From positions 3,118,578 to 3,135,196 of the forward strand of contig FN649752.1 in assembly GCA_000310025.1 (NCBI GenBank): a stretch of DNA of 16,619 nt, read 5' to 3'. The position numbers and the translations under genes are program-made. Numbering within the stretch: position 1 is the first letter of the stretch; each line of letters begins with the position of its first letter. Positions 9,075 through 16,619 of this stretch are shown piece after piece. The notes under the pieces are model-generated. The model worked only from the letters and a program-made list of their open reading frames with translations. It had not been told where the DNA came from and made no database searches. This DNA comes from Ectocarpus siliculosus (Eukaryota > Sar > Phaeophyceae > Ectocarpales > Ectocarpaceae).

Positions 9075-10447
9075 CACAGCAGAGATCCACACACACCCTC
9101 CTCCCTCCACCCGCCGTACACACACACTTATGTGTTCGGCAGCTAGATTGCGCTCACAGAACGAAGCACGTATAGAGCACCATGTGCTTGAAGACAGTCA
9201 GTCTCCGCCACCTACATGCAGGTTCGACGTCCTTTCTTTGCCGCATTATTATGTGTATCTTCCCGCTTATCCAAAGAAAAGCATGAGCCAGAACATGCTC
9301 AAGTCCTCCCAGCACAAACAGTAGCCTTCTCAGGTTTTTTCGGTGAAGTAAACTTGTTAGATAAAGCATCCAATCGGGGAAGCTAGGTTAGGAATAGGGT
9401 TCTGCGCACCCTCTCGATCACCTCAGAATCCCTAGACTAGCAGCCACCGGAGAAACGCGGGGCAACAAAATAATAGCAGAATTACTAGGAAACATAAAAA
9501 TACAAACAAACACAGAAAGACTGCCCAATCAAGATATCACCACACAGTCGAACGGGATGTGTTGAAGTCTTTACAGTGAGTGAATGGAGGGAAACCGGCT
9601 GGATTGTTATTGTCTTCAATTTTGAGGCTTGGAGTCAAGGTCGAAACGGCGCACGGAGGATGAGAAGGAAGAGGCTAGATTACACATACATACATCAGAG
9701 AATACTACGGGAGGAGAGTATGCGTACAGCTGGACACCCACGAGAAGCGGCGAAGGCAATCTCTCCCGGCCTCCTTCGTTCGTACATTTTTGACAATGAC
9801 AAACAACCGCCACGGCATCGCCTGCTGCTTGACCTTCCTTCGGTAAGGTGTACTATTCTTCAATTCATCTTCGATGAAGAAGGTTATCGACGTAAAGCAG
9901 TATGACAGCAGTAGTACACCAACACGACGAGGAGCTAGGACGGCAAACAAACCTACCATTCATACATACAATTCTTACTACCTGGTCTACCCCCCGACAC
10001 CGCAAGCGAGCTCTCTCTATGCATACAGTACCGCCCCATCTCAAGATACCGTAGCAAATGCACCACACCCGGGGTAAGCATTCCATAGGCAGATACAACA
10101 AGCACACAAATGTCGTAGTCCAAGAACGACGCAACACGGATGGACGAACGGACGCCAAAAAAGGCCTTAAGACCGGAGCAAAAACGTCAGCATCCGCACT
10201 GACTCTCCTGGTCTGGGGGATTTTGACTCAACCCCTCTATAGACGTTTGTGATAACATGTAGCTGTGAAACATCAAGCACAGCTGAAAGAGAGCATCGGG
10301 CGTCGTCACGAGGCATTCTGTCATGCACAACGTCACGTACCTGCGACGCACTCGAACGCGGGAGAACAATGAACAGCAGAACAGAAACAAAAAAAAATGA
10401 AAAGAAAGACTGAGACCAAGCCACTTCTCTTCTACTCGCTCGCAGCA

Positions 10448-13400
10448 TCAAATCGAATCGAAAATCTCGAAATTCATCATCATTCCCGTGTCGCTGTGGC
10501 CGAAGATGTGGCAGTGCGCAACGGCTAAAAGCAACAAAGGAGCGAGGCGATGGCGATGAGGCGGCACACCACAAGACACCGACAACACGTCGGGCGGTAG
10601 CCACCCCCAGCATCGCCAAGACACGCCACCCGTTCACCCCCCAACACCAAGCACCGAAAAAAACAAAAAAAGGCAGAGGGGCAACAACAGTCACACGAGC
10701 CACGGACGCACACATCACCGACGATGCCCCAGACAACACAAAATAAATCGAGCAAGAACCAAGGCGTACACGCACACAACAACGTCAAGAGGGCGAGGCC
10801 CAACAACGAGTAGCCACCACGCGAACATAAAACACACACCGTGCATACATAAAGCAAGTGAACCCACACATCGCGGAAGGGAAGGCCCCGAGAAATGATG
10901 GATGGCGTCCGGACGATGGCGTGCGCACGGTTCGCGGAAAGACAAGCAGTAAAAAAAACAAACACATACGGGATCGAGCGGGAGGCGGGAGCGGGTAAAG
11001 GTGAACGGTCAAGCAAGAGACAACAAGACAAGAGCGGGAGATGTGCTATGCCTGAAGTGCAAAGAACAATAAACTCCGCGAGGCTTGCGGATATGCAACA
11101 GAGGAGTAGATCCTGCGGTATGTACACACGGCGCGCGTTGCCACCGCCGAGAAGAGCAAAAAAAACCATCACCCGCGCCTGTACTCGGTGTCATGCCAAG
11201 CACATGCCAACGCACGGGGGGTGGGTGGGGAAAGAAACGAACCCAGATGCATGGGAACAACTAACATGCTTGTGACAACCGAACCATCATTTCGTGCAGC
11301 ACAATCGTCCAGAAGACGAACAGCTATTTCACAGAACACGACTCGCCTTAAAACACAAGCAAACGCATTCGAAAGCTGAGCGTCAACGCCGCACACCACA
11401 CCATTTCCCGAACTCGCCCAAAAACACACACCCCGCTGTTCCCTTTTCTCTCTTTCTCTCACCCTCGCCGGTGAAGTCGTCTGCTCTCCAGCGAATCGTC
11501 ACGTTCCCCGGTGTGGGTATCGAAATGGTGTCTCGCCAGTCCCCCACACTCCAGTCCGGTCCATCGCCCCCCCAGCTGCTGCCCACCACCTGCGACATGG
11601 CGCGCGTTGGCGGTGCAGGTTTTTAGCTGTACGGGTACGGTTTGGGGTTGTGTTGGGGGGGGGATTTGACGAGGAGATAATGATGGCGCACATCTTATCA
11701 TCCCCAGTCGCTGGCTGCTGACGCAATGCAAGCAGCTTTTAAGAAGAGCAAGCCGGGGCGCGTGCGTGCGCTTCTTGAGCTTGCTAGAGGTAAAAAACGA
11801 CAACAGTTGGTGTGGAGGTCCCACTAGTCAGCAGGGACCACAAAGGGGTGTATGGAGGTGAAAGCCATCGAGCGAAGGGGTTCAAGAAGGTGCGTTTAAG
11901 TGTCCCCCCCGCCCCCCGTCCCTCCCTCCTTTCACATCCTCCTCGTTTCTTCTTTCCAGACCCCCCCTGTCCCCGCGATCTTGTTCCTGCGCATACCCCC
12001 CGAATGACACGGCTACGTGGCTAGCGGTGCAACGGTACGGACCTGTAGCCAGAACAGGGAGTGACAACCCGCTCTCCGCGCTGCGCTCTTGCGGGAAAGG
12101 GTTTCGGTCTAAATACCATAATTTTGTATTCGGGTACTGCTGTACACACTCCGGACAACCCTCATCTTCCCACAGCAGCAGCAGCAGTCGCACCTGAAAG
12201 TGGTTGACGTGGAGGTGGAACGGGTGTCCGTCGGCGGTTACCTCCCCGGGGCCCCCTCTGCCACAACCGACCGGTACCCTCCCCCCCCCCCCCCCCTCGT
12301 CTACCGCACCACCCTCGTCGTCTCCATTCTGCGAACCCCCCGTGCCTGCATCGATCGGCTCCTCCTTCGCATTCGGTCTCGGCGGTGTTGGCAGTGGGGG
12401 CGGGCGGCACCCTTGCTCCCCCTCCCCCCTCCCCTTTCTCTGGTTGACGATGACCCACTCTTCCACCGAACCGAGAGGAACCCTGCGTTTTAGCAATGAT
12501 TTGGTTCGTTGGCGGGGGGCAGGGTCATGGCACGGATGGCACGGCTGGCAGCCCCTTCGCGCTGGCTCCATTCTGTGGGGTTGTCATGTGAGAGAGATAG
12601 CTGGAAATGGGGGAACGGCGGGCTCATCCGCTTGTAGCTAGCTCGGACGGCGAGGGATGTACGGGGATTTGGGCAAGACCTGGCCGTGAATGGCGCGTTA
12701 GCACGCCTGGACCAAGCTACAAGTAAACCTCACCTGCCGTAGAGAGAGAATTTCGCCCACCCAAGGAACAAAGTGAGTGCCAAAACTCCCTGCCCCATCT
12801 ATCGTAACCGAAAAAAAATTAAATAGTTATGCAAGGCTCAAACAATAACAAGACCCATGTGTTCCTGAAATCTCTCGGTCTTGTTAAGGTGCCAGGAAAA
12901 CGACATCATATTCAATTACCTGCGCATGACGTGGGAGGCGTTGGTGTACTGGACTCCGTTCACGCCGTACCAGGTGTACATGTTCCCGAGGTGGGGCACC
13001 TTATCGGCGGCGTTGAACTCGAACACGAAGCGAGACACCTGCTTCGTGGATTTATTTACCGAATTGCCAACAACGAATGGCACATGACATGTACATCCAC
13101 CCCGTGTGAGCAAAGATGGCCTCGATTCGCATGAGTCAACTCTACGGTAGTGTGAGACTCCTCACGGACTAATTTAACTACCACGCAATGGCTTTGGTGG
13201 TGGTTTAGAAACGAGTGAAGCCAAGAAAACTCACGAAAAAGAACGGAAGAAGCCCTCATCAAACGTAAACCAGCACAGCACCAGGCTTGACCCCTAAACG
13301 GGGAACCACAAACCTAACACGGCCACCACCAACACCTTGAGCGCGCAGGAACACACAAAAATCACAGCACAGGAAAAAGCAGACGTCTTGGGCAGATACC

Positions 13401-14737
13401 CTTTCCCGAAAAGCCTCGCTTCTCGCTACATCAGCCACCGTCTCATGCTCGGCCGGCCTGTCTTGGTCACTTCAATCAAGCACTTCTGTAAAACAGCTAG
13501 CTCACCTCGTCATCTGGGATGTCTCGCAGGTCTTGCAGCAGTCGATCAGAGCCGGCGGCGGCCGGCGATTCCTCCGGCAGGTCCATGTCCAGGGCATCAC
13601 CCCCGACGTCCACGAAAGCCAACGTCCCTGAAACCCGCACAAAGAGACCAACAAAGAAAATACCGTGTCATGGGAAAATTCCCGCGGGATAACCCACCCG
13701 ATAGCGGTAAGAAAGAGGAAGGGTGCGACGGCAGGGGGGAGCGACCTTGGAAGGGGGCCGGGGTAGAGACAACGAATGAGAGGAAAGGCCACAGAGACGA
13801 ATGCACGTCATCCTTGTTCTCCGCTGCCGCCGCCGCCCTTGCCATCGAAGACAGGCCGGCGTGAGCGTCGTCTGGTTTATGAAGGGGGGGGGGGGAGAGA
13901 GTTGTTCTCGATCACGGGTGCGTCGGGATGAGCCATTCAAAAGGAAAGCAGAAACAGCAGTAGCAGCTACAGCAGTAGCAGCTACATCAACAGCAACAGC
14001 AACAACAGCAGCACTACACTATGCGGGAAAGAGAGAGCAGCACGTCGAGGGCGGCGCCCTAACACGACGGGGGCAGACGTCACTTGTAACCCAATTCTTA
14101 CGCCTGGAGCGGTCTTCATTGTTCAGTCTCAACTGAAACCGCGGAAGGACCAACGAATCCTACCAGTCCCCCAAGGGGATGGATGGGGGATCTCTCTTCT
14201 GCTGTATCTCACCCTCAAACACGTCGGTTGCCTGCCCGAGGTACGACCTGATGGAGCCCTCCTCTCCCTCGTCATCGCCGCCTCCCTTCGACGAAGCCAG
14301 CCGATACACCCCCGCCTCGTCGCACCGCACGGCCAAGTCAGCGCGCGAGCCGGGCGCGATCACAACGTGCCCCCCCCCACCCTGCAGCCTCGGCACCGGG
14401 CGAAGGTAGACCCCGTCTCTCGCTAGCGTGAGCAGCGTGCAGCCACCTGAAGCCTTACCCCCCCCGCTGTGGTCTTCGGCGGTGCTATATTCTCGCCGTT
14501 CCCCTTGGCCGGTGCCTTGTGTGGCGGTAGCGGTAGCGGTAGCGTCTGCGGGTATGAGGGACACGTGCATGTGGTCGTTGTTCCCGCCGTGGATCAACCG
14601 GACGCGGAACGCCTCTCCCGGCTGCGCCTGGACGATCGGCTGGTACTGCCCGTTCACCGTCGCGAAGTGCAGCACCTCGCTCTCCCCTTCCTCCTCTTCG
14701 GCTGTTTCCCCTTTATCGTCCTTGCTCTCCGCCTGGT

Positions 14738-14776
<39 letters not shown>

Positions 14777-16619
14777 ACAGCGGCATGTTGCTGCCGGCTA
14801 TCTCGGAGGCTGCCTTGTAGTTGCGCAGGGTGCCTGGTGTCACGCCGTAGGCCGTGTTTGTGCGGAGCAGGGTATGTACGCGGACCGCAGTTTTACCCGA
14901 ACAGAAAAAAGCGCGTGGCATTTTCGTTGTTGGTGTTGTCGAAGCCCCAGCAGCACGCGCGCGAGAGAGGGGGGGGGGAGTGAACGGCTGGCCATGACAC
15001 TGTCGCAATCCGATTGCTTTCTTCTCACAGTGCAAAGACAGGAGGCGGAAACGAAGAGCAAATGGACAATTGGATGCGTAACACAAGAGGAGGAGCGGAC
15101 CAGTGCGCGTCGAAAAGTCAAGGAGTGCTGAGCTTGAATTTCTTGCTCGAAAGCAAAGACTTCGCACAAATTCCCTCCCTCCCTACCTACGGAATCTTCC
15201 AATTTCTTTTTTGCTTCTTCAAACGTCATACCCCCCCCCCGGTGCCCCCCTTGAATTCTTCCCGACTCCAGCGCTGCCCATATCTTAACCTGACTCAATG
15301 TTGGTCTCCTGCAAAACCATCACGACCTCCCGCATGGCTTCGATGTCAGGAGGAAGGGTCCCTTCGGGATCCTCAACGACTAAAGCTCCTGACATGCCAC
15401 CCAGCGTCTGCATGGAGCTAGATCCCTCTGTTCTCGCAGAAGTAACACCGACATGCGAGGCAAGAGTGAGGAGGGGGGGGGGGGGGGGGGGGGGTAGGGA
15501 CAACTGCTCAAGCGCGTCAGGAGGCTACCTCGTAACTTTTACCCATGTAAAAAGACATGGCTCTAGGCGGCATACGAAGACAATAGAAGCCGGGGGATGT
15601 ACAGAAGAAGGAACAGCTGCTGCAGCGGCAGCAGCAGCAGCAGCAGCAGCAGCAGAGAGAGAGAAAGAGAGAGACAGGCAGACAAAGCGTAAAGAGGGTG
15701 GTAAAATAGTCAACAAGCAAGAGAGTACAAGGACGAATCGAGGATAGCCTCTTACCGAAGTGCGGATGGTAGTAGAAGGTGCCCGGATAGTGGTCGGGAG
15801 GGAGATCGTACACGTACTCCAAGCTATCACCGGGATTCGCTCGTCTGCGAGATCACAAAACGAGAAAGAGCCCGATTGATCGCACAAGAAGCGACGGCGG
15901 GAGATAAGCACGACTTTCTCACCGCAGGCTGCAGGAAAGGGGGAGGAAAGGGTCTGGGTTTGAGGTGTCTGTAGACAAGGTTTTCTGTAGCTGCTGCGAC
16001 TAGAAGAGACGGCGGGCATGGGTTTAAATTCCGAGAGCACATAACTTTGCGTTTCAACCAGGCAGGCACGCATTTAAACGGTCGTGCCCAAGCATGTACC
16101 ACTGGGGTACTGTTGAGTACGCCGAACCAAAAACACCACGTCTTGCACTCATGTGAGGGTTAGCTGTTTGCTGCTTGGCACGACTATTAAATATGCTCGG
16201 AAAGGCCAATACCGTTTCTCACCCCCCCCGGCCTCTCGTAAGATCACTGCGTCGGTCGGTTACCCCCACGTGGCCGACCCCGCTCCTAGGGGTGCCAAGG
16301 TTTGAAAACAACGGCTATGTAAAACAATGAGTACTCCCAACCCTCTCTCGCTTCCCTCAGCCCTCGCCCATCCCTCCCCCGTACACCCGCGGCAATCGAA
16401 CTCCAAAACGAAATCGTAGAAATCCATCCGGCAACACACACACACGAAGATGTTCTCGAGCCCTCCTTCGCGCGTTACACTCACCGGTAGATGTTGTCGC
16501 TGACCCCGGACGGCGACACGTGCAGCCCGTGCACGTGCAAATTCGTCACGTTCGGCCAGGCCTCCACCTTGCCCTCCAGCGCCGCCCGCCCATCGCCCCC
16601 CCCCCCCCCCCCCCCCCCC
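10448..16619 (-). CDS. Multicopper oxidase (laccase/CueO-like), 5' end cut by window edge
   Basis: Nine minus-strand exons: 16619-16485 (open), 15844-15756, 15427-15290, 14833-14213, 13627-13506, 13038-12920, 12482-12194, 11589-11463, 10524-10448. All eight GT..AG junctions are phase-consistent and give 571 residues plus a TGA. Multicopper oxidases couple one-electron oxidation of phenolics or metal ions to reduction of O2 to water. Domain 1 carries NLHVHGLHVSPSG (His28, His30) and GTFYYHPHFEG (His71, His73). Domain 2 carries VNGQYQPIVQAQPGEAFRVR and APGSRADLAVRC. Domain 3 carries YGVNGVQYTNASHV, GSVEEWVIVN, HPFHLHVNHFQVV (His494, 497, 499) and GEAVAHCHIFGHSDTGMM (His550, Cys551, His552, His556, Met561). 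All type 1, 2 and 3 copper ligands are therefore present. Gly at 31 and the DN pair at 41-42 also fit the family. Low-complexity insertions include 11 glycines, an Ala-Thr repeat, and about 60 Gly/Pro-rich residues before HPFHLH. The N-terminus and any signal peptide lie beyond the edge. In brown algae a role in phenolic cross-linking or iron oxidation is possible but unproven. Confidence 0.92.
13956..13985. repeat. 15-bp perfect tandem duplication in an intron
   Basis: AGCAGTAGCAGCTAC occurs twice back to back, followed to about 14013 by imperfect CAACAG-type triplets. It lies in the multicopper oxidase intron 13628-14212. Confidence 0.85.
14742..14774. repeat. GCC triplet repeat encoding 11 glycines
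   Basis: Eleven GCC units inside the 621-bp multicopper oxidase exon. Read on the minus strand they encode an uninterrupted Gly run in the linker between domains 1 and 2. The frame stays open on both sides and resumes with family-conserved sequence, so the repeat length is a multiple of three. Confidence 0.9.
15473..15494. repeat. 22-bp G homopolymer in an intron
   Basis: An uninterrupted run of G. On the minus strand it is poly-C, about 45 bp upstream of the acceptor used at 15427, and may serve as a pyrimidine tract. Its true length is uncertain because such runs are hard to sequence. Confidence 0.9.
15628..15654. repeat. GCA trinucleotide microsatellite in an intron
   Basis: Nine perfect GCA units followed by an AG-rich tract to about 15675. 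It lies in the 328-bp intron of the multicopper oxidase gene. Confidence 0.9.
16597..16619. repeat. C homopolymer at the window end
   Basis: Twenty-three C to the last base. On the minus strand it reads as glycine codons directly before the first conserved domain 1 sequence of the multicopper oxidase. It is either the end of an intron or poly-Gly coding sequence, and is a likely cause of the sequence ending here. Confidence 0.9.

Larger units (their letters stand above)
8815..10447. other. Intergenic interval: 5' region of one gene and 3' UTR of the next
   Basis: About 1.6 kb between the start codon at 8814 and the multicopper oxidase stop at 10448, both on the minus strand. No frame shows family features. 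The side near 10447 is T-rich on the minus strand, as expected of a 3' UTR. The side near 8815 carries the CCAAT/TATA-like cluster described separately, with short CA-rich runs around 9080-9130. No tRNA or mobile element was seen. Confidence 0.6.

Noticed and set aside
7835-9175. 446-codon open frame on the plus strand
   Set aside because: It is antisense to the first exon of the predicted plastid-targeted gene, whose strand is supported by a signal peptide, a splice that restores a repeat motif, and an upstream promoter-like cluster.
9576-9905. 109-codon plus-strand frame in the intergenic interval
   Set aside because: No homology or splice context, and it lies where the multicopper oxidase 3' UTR is expected.
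10525-11172. 215-codon hydrophobic Cys-rich frame on the minus strand
   Set aside because: It lies inside the 938-bp last intron of the multicopper oxidase, starts right at the acceptor, and shows no domain.
14834-15167. In-frame 5' extension of the 621-bp multicopper oxidase exon
   Set aside because: The frame is open, but the CACCAG acceptor at 14834-14835 joins in phase to the 15290 donor and directly links conserved sequence, so the extension is intron.
1-16619. Search for tRNA, rRNA, transposon terminal repeats, reverse transcriptase and CRISPR-like arrays
   Set aside because: By eye I found no clover-leaf B-box in context, no rRNA core sequence, no long terminal or inverted repeats, no transposase or RT motif, and no spaced direct repeats. 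Short repeats are all microsatellites.

Overview
The window looks like nuclear DNA of a photosynthetic stramenopile, most likely a brown alga. The evidence is indirect. Genes are broken into exons of about 80-1,760 bp by GT..AG introns of about 170-940 bp. One protein starts with a signal peptide followed by an Arg/Ser/Thr-rich stretch, the bipartite presequence of secondary red plastids. The DNA is GC-rich and full of simple repeats that run straight through coding exons as poly-Gly, poly-Ala, poly-Pro and poly-Asn. No rRNA, tRNA, CRISPR, prophage, transposase or bacterial-type operon was seen. The species assignment is inference.

Layout, left to right. (1) 1-398 (+): an open frame entering from the left edge, ending in a Lys/Arg-rich tail and the CaaX-like terminus CVVM. 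(2) 399-1690: non-coding, probably convergent 3' UTRs. (3) 1691-4153 (-): four exons of a gene related to the pheophorbide a oxygenase (PAO)/Tic55-like Rieske oxygenases. Catalytic-domain landmarks are present, but no intact Rieske cluster was found and one iron-ligand His appears lost. (4) 4861-8814 (-): a four-exon gene predicted to encode about 1,044 residues, with a plastid-type presequence, amphipathic helices punctuated by PGR motifs, and a very long low-complexity region. A candidate promoter with three tandem CCAAT motifs and a TATA-like box lies at 9034-9074. (5) 8815-10447: non-coding, holding this promoter and the 3' UTR of the next gene. (6) 10448-16619 (-): nine exons of a three-domain multicopper oxidase, 571 residues visible, with all ten His, the Cys and the axial Met of the copper sites. 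Its 5' end is cut off by the C-homopolymer that ends the window.

Every minus-strand junction was set by hand from GT/AG sites, reading phase and, where possible, family motifs. For the multicopper oxidase all eight junctions are phase-consistent and restore the expected sequence, so that model is strong. The plastid-type gene is good at the 5' end and tentative for exons 3-4. The PAO-like gene is supported by family-like sequence and phase, but its start is unknown.

The three minus-strand genes are separate transcription units and nothing indicates that they work together. The multicopper oxidase would oxidise phenolics or metal ions with O2. The PAO-like protein belongs by family to tetrapyrrole oxygenation or plastid redox chemistry, though its own activity is doubtful. 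The large plastid-type protein is of unknown function and may bind membranes or lipid surfaces.
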